Shown here in pieces: positions 1-7,738 of a DNA stretch of 64,000 nt. A program made the translations under genes and the position numbers. This DNA comes from Pleomorphochaeta sp. (GTDB lineage Bacteria; Spirochaetota; Spirochaetia; Sphaerochaetales; Sphaerochaetaceae): assembly GCA_028532815.1 (NCBI GenBank), contig JAQQAS010000053.1:30242-94241 (forward strand). The letters run 5' to 3'. Below the pieces are notes generated by a model. It was given only the letters and a program-made list of their open reading frames with translations, was not told where the DNA came from and ran no database searches. Every line of letters starts with the position of its first letter. Position 1 is the first letter of the stretch.

Positions 1-212
1 GTAATCAATTTATTATTGCCGTCAAAGATTCTTCTTTAGCGAGTGTTATAACTATTACAGAAATAACATTAACAGCAAGACAATTTAGTGCAGCTACTTA
101 TAATCCTTTTCCAATCTTGTTTATTGCAGGTGTTTATTACTATGTAATTATCACCATATTATCGAAATCTCTGAAAAGATTAGAAGGGAGGTTAAGAGTT
201 GATGAAAGATAA
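1..212 (+). CDS. Amino-acid ABC transporter permease, C-terminal end (5' cut by window)
   Basis: The reading frame entering the window at base 3 codes for about 69 residues and stops at 210-212. It begins [20 protein letters not shown], which matches the conserved C-terminal part of HisM/GlnP-type membrane permeases: the K-D-SSL-V stretch contacts the ATPase, and a last membrane helix and a basic tail follow. The product would sit in the inner membrane and form the channel of a polar amino-acid importer. The next gene, a GlnQ-type ATPase, overlaps its end, as is usual in such operons. The substrate cannot be read from this fragment. Confidence 0.85.
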   Translation, partial: NQFIIAVKDSSLASVITITEITLTARQFSAATYNPFPILFIAGVYYYVIITILSKSLKRLEGRLRVDER

Positions 213-939
213 ATTAATAATTAAAGTTGAAGGTTTACATAAATCCTTTGATAATCTAGAGGTTTTAAAGGGGATAGATTTAGACGTTCATGAAGGTGAA
301 GTTATAAGCATTATTGGTGGTAGTGGTTCTGGAAAAAGTACCTTACTTAGATGTATTAATTTTCTTGAAAAGAAAAACAAGGGAAACATATTTATTAATG
401 GTAAGAAAATTAAAAGAAGTGCAAATGAAATAAATAAGCTTAGAGAAAAAGTTGGAATGGTATTTCAACGTTTCAATTTATTTCCTCATAAAACTGTTTT
501 AAAAAATGTAATGGTTGGACCTGTTGTTATTAAGAAAAAAAATAAGGAACAAGTTGAGAAAAATGCTTTAAAGTTGTTAGAAAATGTAGGTTTAGAGGAT
601 AAAGCAGATGTCTATCCTGCTATGTTATCTGGCGGTCAGCAACAACGAGTTGCTATTGCTAGAGCCTTAGCTATGGAACCTGATGTACTGCTGTTTGACG
701 AGCCAACTTCAGCCTTAGATCCTGAATTAGTTGGTGAAGTACTGCATGTTATAGATAAACTTGCAAAAGGTGGTATGACAATGCTTATTGTTACTCATGA
801 AATGGGATTCGCTAAGGAAGTATCAGATAGAGTTGTTTTTTTACACGAAGGAAAAATCGAAGAAAGTGGAACACCAACTGAAATTTTCGACAATCCAAAG
901 AGTGAAAGATTAAAAAGTTTTATTTCAAGTATTTGGTAA
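199..939 (+). CDS. Amino-acid ABC transporter ATP-binding protein (GlnQ/HisP type)
   Basis: This is a single-domain cytoplasmic ATPase of about 245 residues that would energise the permease encoded just upstream. It has a Walker A motif (GGSGSGKST near residue 40), the Q-loop VFQRFNLF, the signature LSGGQQQR, Walker [12 protein letters not shown] and the switch histidine in VTHEMGFA. The [11 protein letters not shown] stretch is typical of polar amino-acid ATPases. The start is either TTG at 199 or ATG at 202; the Shine-Dalgarno AAGGGAGG at 184-191 serves both. The gene overlaps the permease by 11-14 bases, so the two are cotranslated. No substrate-binding protein gene follows; it may lie upstream of the window. 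Confidence 0.93.
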   Translation: MMKDKLIIKVEGLHKSFDNLEVLKGIDLDVHEGEVISIIGGSGSGKSTLLRCINFLEKKNKGNIFINGKKIKRSANEINKLREKVGMVFQRFNLFPHKTVLKNVMVGPVVIKKKNKEQVEKNALKLLENVGLEDKADVYPAMLSGGQQQRVAIARALAMEPDVLLFDEPTSALDPELVGEVLHVIDKLAKGGMTMLIVTHEMGFAKEVSDRVVFLHEGKIEESGTPTEIFDNPKSERLKSFISSIW

Positions 940-956
940 ACCCAAGGAGAGAACTT

Positions 957-1085
957 ATGAATATAATAAAAAGGTTAATTGAGTATTATAAAAGTGATGA
1001 GTATAAAAAAAATAAAGCCATTTCACTAAAAATAAACTCTTCAATTAGAGACTCTAGTTCTTTTCATTACACCTTTTATTTTTAA
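957..1085 (+). CDS. Possible small protein (42 aa) or N-terminal gene remnant
   Basis: An ATG at 957 lies 17 bases after the ATPase stop and has a good Shine-Dalgarno (AAGGAGAG at 944-951). It opens a frame of 42 codons beginning MNIIKRLIEYYKSDEYKKNK that ends at TAA 1083-1085. The start is lysine- and tyrosine-rich and amphipathic; the end is serine-rich. I do not recognise it. Its position and ribosome site suggest it was the next gene of the amino-acid transport operon, perhaps the truncated front of a peptidase or amidohydrolase, or a genuine small protein. Nothing after 1085 continues it in another frame that I can see. Confidence 0.35.
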   Translation: MNIIKRLIEYYKSDEYKKNKAISLKINSSIRDSSSFHYTFYF

Positions 1086-1216
1086 TTAGTATAGTTTTTT
1101 ATGTTAAAGTTTATTTGAATAGAAAAATATTAGATTTATGTTATTTGAAAAAAACATTCCCAAAAATAGATAAATATATGATAGAATAAAATATATTTAT
1201 ATTTGAGGTGTACATA

Positions 1217-2527
1217 ATGGCAACTGAAAAGAAAAAGAGTTTGTCGGGATACTATTTAACGACTTTTTTAATTGGACTTGGATTTTTTACTATGGGATTA
1301 ATGGATCCTTTATATGATACATATGTACCAATATTCTTATCCAAATATATACCTTCAAAAGGTTTAATTGGTTCAATTATGACTTTTGATAATATCTTAG
1401 CAATCTTCTTGATTCCTATATTCAGTGCATTAAGTGATAGAACAAGAACTCCAATTGGAAGAAGAATGCCATTTATTATAGTATTACTTCCACTAACTGC
1501 TGTTGTTTTTGGTTTAATTCCTTTTACAGCTCTTTATGCTCTTTGGCTTTTGATTGCTGCAGTATTTTTATTAAACCTTTTTAAACAGGCTGTTAGAGGC
1601 CCCGTAGTTGCTCTAATGCCTGATATGGTTCCAGGTGAAGTAAGATCTGAAGCAAATGGTGTTATAAATACAATGGGTGGAATTGCAACTATTGTGGGAA
1701 CAGTTGGTCTAGCTAGATTAATGAATGTTCCAATAACAATTAAAGGACAATCGTACGAGAACATTTTAGCATTTCCTACAGCTAGTATTTTAGTTATTGT
1801 TGCTGTTATTTTATTATTCATTTTTGTTAAAGAAAAGAATGGAAATTATAAAGATGAAGATACTGAGGAAAAAGCTCCAATAATGAAAAGCTTGAAGGTT
1901 ATTTTTTCAGAGAAAGATAAAAGTGCCTTATTTATTTTATTATCACTTCTCTTTTGGTTTATAGCATATCAAGGAGTACTTCCATTTGTTGGTTTGTACA
2001 GTGTTGAAGTATTACATACAAGTTCAGGAACAGCATCTTTGGCAGCTGGAATGGTTGGAATTGCCTATGCTATATTTGCTATTCCTTCAGGTAAGCTTGC
2101 TCACAAAATAGGAAGACGTAAAACAATCAGAATAGCACTCTTTGCCTTAGTGATTGTTTTATTAAGTATTTTTGCCCACAATAAGTTAACAATGAATTCA
2201 GATCAGTCCTTTAGACAATATACATTTTGGGCTCTTTTATTCTTGTTTGGTATTTTCTGGGTTACTGTAGTAACAAATAGTTTCCCTATGCTTTGGCAAA
2301 TGGCAGATTATAAAACTATGGGAATTTATACTGGATTGTATTATTTCTTTAGCCAATTAGCATCAATTATTTCACCACCTATAACTGGTTTTTGTATTGA
2401 TTTATTTGGACATCAAAGTTTATTTGTCTATGCTGCTATTAATATGGCAATTGCCTTTATATTAATGAGAGGTGTACACAGAGGGGAGCCAGAAGATGAC
2501 CCTATGGAGATTGCAAAAGAGCAATAA
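1217..2527 (+). CDS. MFS transporter (SLC45/GPH-like sugar carrier)
   Basis: This is a 436-residue membrane protein with about twelve hydrophobic segments and the MFS loop 2-3 signature (SALSDRTRTPIGRRMPFI near residue 80) repeated in weaker form in the second half (GKLAHKIGRRKTIRI). The N-terminal DPLYDTYVPIFL and the SDRTRTPIGRR loop resemble the SLC45/GPH-like carriers found beside bacterial glycoside genes, so a sugar or glycoside substrate is likely. ATG 1217 is preferred to GTG 1208 because the ribosome site GAGGTG (1205-1210) covers the GTG. A plausible promoter is TTGAAA (1145-1150), 16 bp, TAGATA (1167-1172). The LacI gene follows, so it probably belongs with the sugar locus. Confidence 0.87.
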   Translation: MATEKKKSLSGYYLTTFLIGLGFFTMGLMDPLYDTYVPIFLSKYIPSKGLIGSIMTFDNILAIFLIPIFSALSDRTRTPIGRRMPFIIVLLPLTAVVFGLIPFTALYALWLLIAAVFLLNLFKQAVRGPVVALMPDMVPGEVRSEANGVINTMGGIATIVGTVGLARLMNVPITIKGQSYENILAFPTASILVIVAVILLFIFVKEKNGNYKDEDTEEKAPIMKSLKVIFSEKDKSALFILLSLLFWFIAYQGVLPFVGLYSVEVLHTSSGTASLAAGMVGIAYAIFAIPSGKLAHKIGRRKTIRIALFALVIVLLSIFAHNKLTMNSDQSFRQYTFWALLFLFGIFWVTVVTNSFPMLWQMADYKTMGIYTGLYYFFSQLASIISPPITGFCIDLFGHQSLFVYAAINMAIAFILMRGVHRGEPEDDPMEIAKEQ

Positions 2528-2537
2528 ATGTCTAACT

Positions 2538-2581
2538 AATCAATAAATAGGGATTAATATATTAATAAAACTTTATTGATT
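2538..2581 (+). terminator. Possible terminator after the MFS gene
   Basis: Perfect 10-bp inverted repeats, AATCAATAAA (2538-2547) and TTTATTGATT (2572-2581), flank a 24-base loop that itself contains TTAATATATTAA. It lies 11 bases past the MFS stop. There is no T-run, so termination would be weak; it could equally be a regulator site. Confidence 0.35.
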
Positions 2582-2595
2582 GCATTATAATTCCA

Positions 2596-2626
2596 TGCTA
2601 CTATTAGTTAAAATTTAATAGTAGCA
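2596..2626 (+). promoter_or_regulatory. 11-bp inverted repeat at the predicted start of the lacI-type mRNA
   Basis: TGCTACTATTA (2596-2606) and TAATAGTAGCA (2616-2626) are perfect inverted repeats around a 9-base centre. A TATAAT -10 box lies at 2586-2591, so transcription should begin near 2598, inside the left arm. The right arm ends where the ribosome site AGGA (2626-2629) begins. It could be an autoregulatory operator or a 5' hairpin limiting translation of the regulator. Confidence 0.5.
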
Positions 2627-2635
2627 GGATATCAA

Positions 2636-3640
2636 ATGTCGAAATCAGTAACTAGGGCTGATGTTGCAAAAGCTGCAGGAGTAGCAGAATCTACAGTATC
2701 AAGAGCTTTAAACGACTCACCCTTAATATCAGAGCCAATAAAGCAAAAAGTTAAAAGGGTTGCACATTCCTTAGGTTATTATCCATCAAGAACAGCAACC
2801 CTTTTTGCTAAAAATAAGAGTTTTTGTATTGGTTTTGTATGTCCTCATTATAAAAAAATAAAACCATTTTCTAGAGCATACTTTCCAAGTTTATTAGATG
2901 GAGTTATAGAAGGTGTTACTGAAAGAAAATATCAAGTAAATATAGTAATAGATCAATGTTTTGGCCAATATAGATCATACGATGAATTAATTAATTCTCA
3001 CGTAGTTGATGGGTTAATTTTTTCAATAACAGATGAAAACTTTTCACCAATTTTTAAACTTATGGATTCGAATCTTCCCTTTGTATTAGTTAATAATTAT
3101 TTTCAAGGGGCTAGCAGTGTGTATGCAAGACCTGATAAAGGTATGCATAAGGCCATGGAATATTTATATAATAATGGTCACACGAATGTTGGATATATTA
3201 CTGGTGATTTAAATTTTAAAAATGGAAAAGATAGATTGTCAAATTTTGAAAACTTGGCTCATAAATTTCACATGAATCCTAAAATAGTAAAAGGAAACTT
3301 TTCAAAATCTTCTGGATATAATGCTTTCAATAATTTTAAAGACAACATGCCATCTGTCGTAATGGCCGCTTGTGATAGACAAGCCTTCGGTTTTATGCAA
3401 GCTTGTACAAACAATGATTTAATTATTCCAAAAGATGTGCAAGTAGTAGGCTATGATAATTTTTATCCTGCCGCAATTAATAATCCACCTTTAACAACAA
3501 TTTCGCATCCCATATTTGATATGGGAATAAGAGCATCTAACCTTTTAATTGATTTGATTGAAGGAAAAGATCAAAATAAACAAATTTGGTACGATACAGA
3601 TTTTGTCGTAAGACAATCAACAATAGGAAAAGAAAAATGA
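2636..3640 (+). CDS. LacI/GalR-family transcriptional regulator
   Basis: This is a 334-residue repressor of normal length for the family. Residues 1-55 form the LacI helix-turn-helix (VTRADVAKAAGVAESTVSRALND) and hinge helix (YYPSRTATLFAKNKS, ending where the sugar-binding core starts). The rest is a periplasmic-binding-protein-like effector domain with the usual segments DGLIFS, GHTNVGYITGD, AACDRQAFGFMQA and VVGYDNF. It sits ahead of, and overlaps by four bases (ATGA), a dehydrogenase gene, so it is cotranscribed with the first part of the sugar locus. Its likely targets are the twin palindromes at 5502 and 5559 and possibly its own leader repeat; the ligand is unknown. Confidence 0.92.
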   Translation: MSKSVTRADVAKAAGVAESTVSRALNDSPLISEPIKQKVKRVAHSLGYYPSRTATLFAKNKSFCIGFVCPHYKKIKPFSRAYFPSLLDGVIEGVTERKYQVNIVIDQCFGQYRSYDELINSHVVDGLIFSITDENFSPIFKLMDSNLPFVLVNNYFQGASSVYARPDKGMHKAMEYLYNNGHTNVGYITGDLNFKNGKDRLSNFENLAHKFHMNPKIVKGNFSKSSGYNAFNNFKDNMPSVVMAACDRQAFGFMQACTNNDLIIPKDVQVVGYDNFYPAAINNPPLTTISHPIFDMGIRASNLLIDLIEGKDQNKQIWYDTDFVVRQSTIGKEK

Positions 3641-4644
3641 GATTATTAGTAATCGGTTGTGGAGGAATGGGTGAATATCATATTAAGAAATTTAACCAAT
3701 TAGGAGCAACAGTTACTGGTGCTGCTGATTTAAATTATTCAAAATTAAAAAGATTTAAAGAAAAATATAATCTTAAATTTATTTGTAGTGATATTGATAA
3801 AATTGATGATTATAGCGATGAATTTGATGCAATTTCTATTGCAGTACTAGACAGTCTCCACCTTTTTGCTTTTGAAAAAATAGCTAAGTTTAAAGTACCT
3901 GTTTTTATGGAAAAACCTTTAGCCTTAAATCTCAAAGAAGCCTTAACTTATAAGGATTATGAAGAGAGCCCTATAATGATTAATTTTTCGAAGAGAAATT
4001 ATAGTGGTATTTCTCTTTTAAAAAATTTACTAGATGATAATACTTTGGGAACTCTTAAAAAATGTGAAATATCTTATTTACAAAATTGGACAAAAACTTG
4101 TTGTTGGGGCGATTATCATACAGACTCTAGATGGAATTGGAGACTTAATCCAAAATATTCCTGTTATGGAGTTTTAGGGGATTTAGGATCTCATGTAATA
4201 GATACTCTTATCTTCTTGTTTGGAGATATCGATTTTGTGAGTACAGATGAAGTTAGTTTTATAAAGGAAAAGTTATTTACTCAGATTAAAACAAATCCAA
4301 ATTTTACTACTTGTTTAGCTCAATTTAAACATAATGATATACCCATTGAAATGTTAGTAAGTAATGAGAGTGATAAGATGGATGAATATAAAATAAAATT
4401 AATGTTTGACAAAGGCGAATTGGTTTTCAATAATAATATAGATAGGAATCAAGTAAAGCTAATACAAAATAATTCGCAAAGAGTTTTTACTGGAGATAAG
4501 GCTGATTCAACTTATAGTTTATTCACTAATTTAGTTGATAAAAATGAAAAGAATACTGTGAATTTGAATTTAGGTATTAGAGTACAAAGATTGCTTGAAA
4601 AGGTGGTTGAAGATGCTTTCGATAGGGGTTGTTATTTGTGCTAA
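3637..4644 (+). CDS. Gfo/Idh/MocA-family oxidoreductase
   Basis: This is a 335-residue NAD(P)-dependent sugar or cyclitol dehydrogenase. The N-terminal Rossmann domain has GCGGMGEYH (residues 7-15) and the family's catalytic EKP motif in FMEKPLAL; GDLGSHVID holds the conserved Asp-His pair of the C-terminal sheet domain. The start is ATG 3637, which overlaps the LacI stop as ATGA, with a weak AGGA upstream; the longer in-frame extension into lacI lacks family sequence. It is paired with the TIM-barrel gene that overlaps its end, a pairing seen in pathways that oxidise a sugar ring before isomerisation or glycosidic cleavage. The substrate is not identified. Confidence 0.88.
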   Translation: MRLLVIGCGGMGEYHIKKFNQLGATVTGAADLNYSKLKRFKEKYNLKFICSDIDKIDDYSDEFDAISIAVLDSLHLFAFEKIAKFKVPVFMEKPLALNLKEALTYKDYEESPIMINFSKRNYSGISLLKNLLDDNTLGTLKKCEISYLQNWTKTCCWGDYHTDSRWNWRLNPKYSCYGVLGDLGSHVIDTLIFLFGDIDFVSTDEVSFIKEKLFTQIKTNPNFTTCLAQFKHNDIPIEMLVSNESDKMDEYKIKLMFDKGELVFNNNIDRNQVKLIQNNSQRVFTGDKADSTYSLFTNLVDKNEKNTVNLNLGIRVQRLLEKVVEDAFDRGCYLC

Positions 4645-5437
4645 TGAAATAAGTGTGCCGGTTTTAGATTTATTAAAAAAAGAAGGGTGTTCTACTCTTA
4701 GTATATCTTTTTGGAAACGGTTAGATGAGAAAAAGTTATTTGAAATAGCTAAAATGTTAGAATCTTATGATTTTGAAGTTACTGCAATTTCAATCTTTGG
4801 AAATACAATAGAATCTGATGAAATTAAATTGGCTTGGAAAAAGCTTATAAAAAATAATAAAATATTTGGAACCCCATTTATTACAGGTTTTGCTGGAAGA
4901 GTTGAAAATCATAGTGTTGAAGACTCTATTATTCCTTGGAAAGAAACATTTAGTGATTTCATTGATTTATCTTATAAATATGATTGTAAAGGCCTTTTAC
5001 TTGAAAACTGTAGAATGGGTGATACCTGGAAGCGGGGTAAGTGGAATATTGCAATTAATCCAAGTGCTTGGAATATGATGTTTAATGAAATCAATGATGA
5101 TAAATTAGGTCTTGAATGGGAACCTTATCATCAAATATTAGCTTTTGTTGATCCTCTTGATCAATTAGAAAATTGGATAAGCAAAATAAAACATGTTCAT
5201 GGCAAAGATGCCAAAACAAATTGGAATAAATTAAGAAAAATAGGACTCTATGATAAGGAAAAAGCTATTTGTGATGCTTTGCCAAGTTTTGGAGATACAA
5301 ATTGGCAAGATATTATCAATATATTAAATAAGCATAAATTTAATGGTAGTATAGATATAGAGACCCAAAATACAACTTTCATAAGTAAAAAAGATCAAAT
5401 CCTTGAATCTTTGCATTATTTGAATAATTTAATATAA
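4613..5437 (+). CDS. Sugar phosphate isomerase/epimerase-like TIM barrel protein
   Basis: This 274-residue protein belongs to the xylose-isomerase-like TIM barrel family (AP_endonuc_2). Metal ligands are visible at the expected spacing: Glu in GLLLENC, Glu/His in LEWEPYH, His-x-His in KHVHGKDA and the C-terminal Glu in SIDIET. ATG 4613 has a good ribosome site (AGGTGG 4601-4606) and lies 32 bases inside the dehydrogenase gene, so the two are translationally coupled. It probably isomerises, epimerises or cleaves the keto-sugar made by its partner. It is shorter than, and not closely similar to, the 330-residue TIM barrel protein at 6746. Confidence 0.82.
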   Translation: MLSIGVVICANEISVPVLDLLKKEGCSTLSISFWKRLDEKKLFEIAKMLESYDFEVTAISIFGNTIESDEIKLAWKKLIKNNKIFGTPFITGFAGRVENHSVEDSIIPWKETFSDFIDLSYKYDCKGLLLENCRMGDTWKRGKWNIAINPSAWNMMFNEINDDKLGLEWEPYHQILAFVDPLDQLENWISKIKHVHGKDAKTNWNKLRKIGLYDKEKAICDALPSFGDTNWQDIINILNKHKFNGSIDIETQNTTFISKKDQILESLHYLNNLI

Positions 5438-5462
5438 GAATAAAATCTTCTAAAATTTATAC

Positions 5463-5490
5463 TTGCTAAATTTTATATGTGTGGTACACT
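5463..5490 (+). promoter_or_regulatory. Promoter of the second dehydrogenase-Rbs operon
   Basis: TTGCTA (5463-5468), a 16-bp spacer and TACACT (5485-5490) form a sigma-70-like promoter 100 bases ahead of the 5594 gene. The predicted start, near 5497, lies just before the first palindromic operator. Confidence 0.55.
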
Positions 5491-5501
5491 GTATCTAGAA
5501 A

Positions 5502-5515
5502 TGCACGTGCGTGCA
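5502..5515 (+). promoter_or_regulatory. Palindromic operator, copy 1
   Basis: TGCACGTGCGTGCA has 6-bp inverted arms (TGCACG/CGTGCA) around a two-base centre and lies just downstream of the predicted transcription start. An identical 14-mer occurs at 5559. Size, symmetry and place fit a LacI-family operator, most likely for the regulator at 2636. Confidence 0.7.
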
Positions 5516-5558
5516 CAAAAAATGAGAGTTTTATCTCTTATATATTTTTTACTACTTT

Positions 5559-5572
5559 TGCACGTGCGTGCA
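5559..5572 (+). promoter_or_regulatory. Palindromic operator, copy 2
   Basis: This is the same 14-mer as at 5502, 57 bp away in the same orientation and 21 bp before the next start codon. Two sites at this distance suggest cooperative or looped repression in the 5' leader. Confidence 0.7.
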
Positions 5573-5593
5573 TAGAACAGAAAGGAGAATAAA

Positions 5594-6730
5594 ATGATTA
5601 GATATGGAATGGTCGGAGGAGGCCCTAATGCTTTTATTGGGGATGTTCATAGAACCGCAATTCGTATGAATAATGATGCACAATTAGTTGCTGGTTGTTT
5701 TTCTAGAGATTACAATAAATCTTTAAAATTTGGACAATCTTTAAATATTGATGAAGATAGATTGTACTCAGATTTTAAAGAAATGGCTGAAAATGAAGCC
5801 GCAAGAGATGATGGAATTCAGTTTGTAGTTTGTGTAACTCCTAATATTTCTCATTATGAAGTATGTAAAGCTTTTTTAGAAGCTGGAATCAATGTTGTTT
5901 GTGATAAGCCTTTAACTTGGACAGCTAAGCAAAGTGAAGAACTAATTAAAATCCAACATAAAAACTCCTTATTGTTTGGTGTAACTTATACATATACTGG
6001 CTATCCAGCTGTAAAAGAAATGAGAAACCTAGTTCAAAAAGGTGAAATTGGAAAATTAAGATTTGTTAATGCAGAATACCCACAAGGTTGGTTAAGTGAA
6101 CCAATTGATGAAAATAGTAAATTGGCTCCTTGGAGAATGGATCCTAAAATTTCTGGTGCAACAAACTGCTTAGGAGATATAGGAACCCATATTGAAAATC
6201 TAGTTTCTTTTGTTACAGGTTTAAAGATTTCAAAAGTTTGTGCCAGATTAGATTCTTTAGTTGAAGGCAGAACTTTAGATGATAATGCATCAATCTTAGT
6301 AGATTATGAAGGTGGTGCAAAAGGTATTTATTGGTCTAGTCAAATTGCTCAAGGCTATGACAATGCAGTAAGAATTAGAATTTTTGGAGAAAAGGGAAGC
6401 CTAGAATGGGTACAAGAAGATCCCGATCATTTTATATTCACTACTAATGATTGTGCAAAGAGAATTGTTAGTAGAGGTCGTGATGAGTTTGACCCATCTG
6501 CTCAAAAATATTCTAGATTACCTGCAGGTCATCAAGAAGGAATATATGAGGCATTTGCCAATATATATAAAGGCTATATCTCAGCTTTAAAAAAATCATT
6601 AAATAATGAAATTGTAGATGAAAAAACAGTAGATTATCCTACAGCTCAAATGGGCTTAGATGGGGTTAAATATGTAGAAAAATGTTTATTAAGTAATGAA
6701 AAGGGATCTGTTTGGATTTCTATGGAATAA
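5594..6730 (+). CDS. Gfo/Idh/MocA-family oxidoreductase
   Basis: This is a 378-residue dehydrogenase of the larger Gfo/Idh subgroup. It has a Rossmann motif (GMVGGGPNAFIGDVHRTA, residues 5-22), a catalytic lysine in VVCDKPLTW (DKP in place of the usual EKP) and GDIGTHIENL in the sheet domain. A very good ribosome site (AAAGGAG) precedes ATG 5594. It is the first gene of an operon with a second TIM barrel enzyme and an Rbs-type importer, so the imported sugar or glycoside is probably its substrate. It is only distantly similar to the dehydrogenase at 3637, which argues for two different oxidation steps rather than a recent duplication. Confidence 0.9.
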   Translation: MIRYGMVGGGPNAFIGDVHRTAIRMNNDAQLVAGCFSRDYNKSLKFGQSLNIDEDRLYSDFKEMAENEAARDDGIQFVVCVTPNISHYEVCKAFLEAGINVVCDKPLTWTAKQSEELIKIQHKNSLLFGVTYTYTGYPAVKEMRNLVQKGEIGKLRFVNAEYPQGWLSEPIDENSKLAPWRMDPKISGATNCLGDIGTHIENLVSFVTGLKISKVCARLDSLVEGRTLDDNASILVDYEGGAKGIYWSSQIAQGYDNAVRIRIFGEKGSLEWVQEDPDHFIFTTNDCAKRIVSRGRDEFDPSAQKYSRLPAGHQEGIYEAFANIYKGYISALKKSLNNEIVDEKTVDYPTAQMGLDGVKYVEKCLLSNEKGSVWISME

Positions 6731-6745
6731 AAGGAGAAAACAAAG

Positions 6746-7738
6746 ATGTCAAGACCAGTAACAATTTTTACAGGACAATGGGCAGATTTACCATTTGAAA
6801 AGGTATGCAAAATCGTAAGTGAAATGGGCTATGATGGAGTTGAAATAGCTTGTTGGGGTGATCACATGGATGTTGAAAAAGCAGCAAATGATCCCTCCTA
6901 CGTAAAAGAAAAAAAAGAATTATTGGCAAAATATGACCTTTCTTGCTATGCCCTTGGAAATCATTTAGGTGGACAGTGTGTAGGTGATCCTTTAGGAGAC
7001 CCAAGATTAAATGGCTTTGCTCCTAAAAAATATGAAAATAATCCTCAAGCTATTAGAGAATGGGGCATTGAAACAATGAAGAATACTGCTAAAGCAGCAA
7101 GAAATATGGGGTGTAATATAGTAACAGGTTTTTTAGGTTCTTCAATTTGGCGCTATCTTTATTCTTTTCCACCTACATCAGAAGATATGGTAGAAAAAGG
7201 ATTCCAAGAAATTTATAATTTATGGTATCCAATATTCGATGAGTTTGATAAACAAGAAGTTAAATTTGCTCATGAAGTTCATCCAGCTGAAATAGCTTTT
7301 GATTACTATTCAACAGAACGATTATTAAAAAAGTTTAATTACCGACCTACTTTAGGGATTAACTTTGATCCAAGTCATTTAATTTGGCAAGGAATTAAAC
7401 CTGATTTATTTTTTAGAGATTTCGCAGATAGAATTTATCACGTTCATATCAAAGATACCAGAGTAAAATTAGATGGAAGGAGTGGAATCTTGGGTTCTCA
7501 TATTCAGTTTGGCGATATGCGTCGTGGATGGAATTTCGTATCTCCTGGCCATGGTAGCGTAGATTTTGAATTAATTATCAGAGAAGCTAACGCTGCAGGA
7601 TATCGTGGACCACTTTCTGTTGAATGGGAAGATAACGGAATGGATAGAATTTTTGGAGCAACAGAAGCTCTTGAATTTACAAGAAAAATTGACTTTGATT
7701 TATCAAAAGTTGATTTTGATGGAGCAATGGAAAATTAA
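6746..7738 (+). CDS. Sugar phosphate isomerase/epimerase-like TIM barrel protein
   Basis: This is a 330-residue xylose-isomerase-like TIM barrel protein. Divalent-metal ligands are recognisable in AHEVHP (Glu), NFDPSHL (Asp/His), YHVHIKDT (His) and LSVEWED (Glu near residue 290). The SPGHGSVDF loop and the long family form that begins with FTGQWADLPFEKVC mark a subgroup regularly encoded next to 370-residue Gfo/Idh enzymes. The two are 15 bases apart here, with AAAGGAG as ribosome site. A role in isomerising or cleaving a 3-keto or related sugar intermediate is inferred from that pairing, not proven. The stop overlaps the next start (TAATG). Confidence 0.87.
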   Translation: MSRPVTIFTGQWADLPFEKVCKIVSEMGYDGVEIACWGDHMDVEKAANDPSYVKEKKELLAKYDLSCYALGNHLGGQCVGDPLGDPRLNGFAPKKYENNPQAIREWGIETMKNTAKAARNMGCNIVTGFLGSSIWRYLYSFPPTSEDMVEKGFQEIYNLWYPIFDEFDKQEVKFAHEVHPAEIAFDYYSTERLLKKFNYRPTLGINFDPSHLIWQGIKPDLFFRDFADRIYHVHIKDTRVKLDGRSGILGSHIQFGDMRRGWNFVSPGHGSVDFELIIREANAAGYRGPLSVEWEDNGMDRIFGATEALEFTRKIDFDLSKVDFDGAMEN

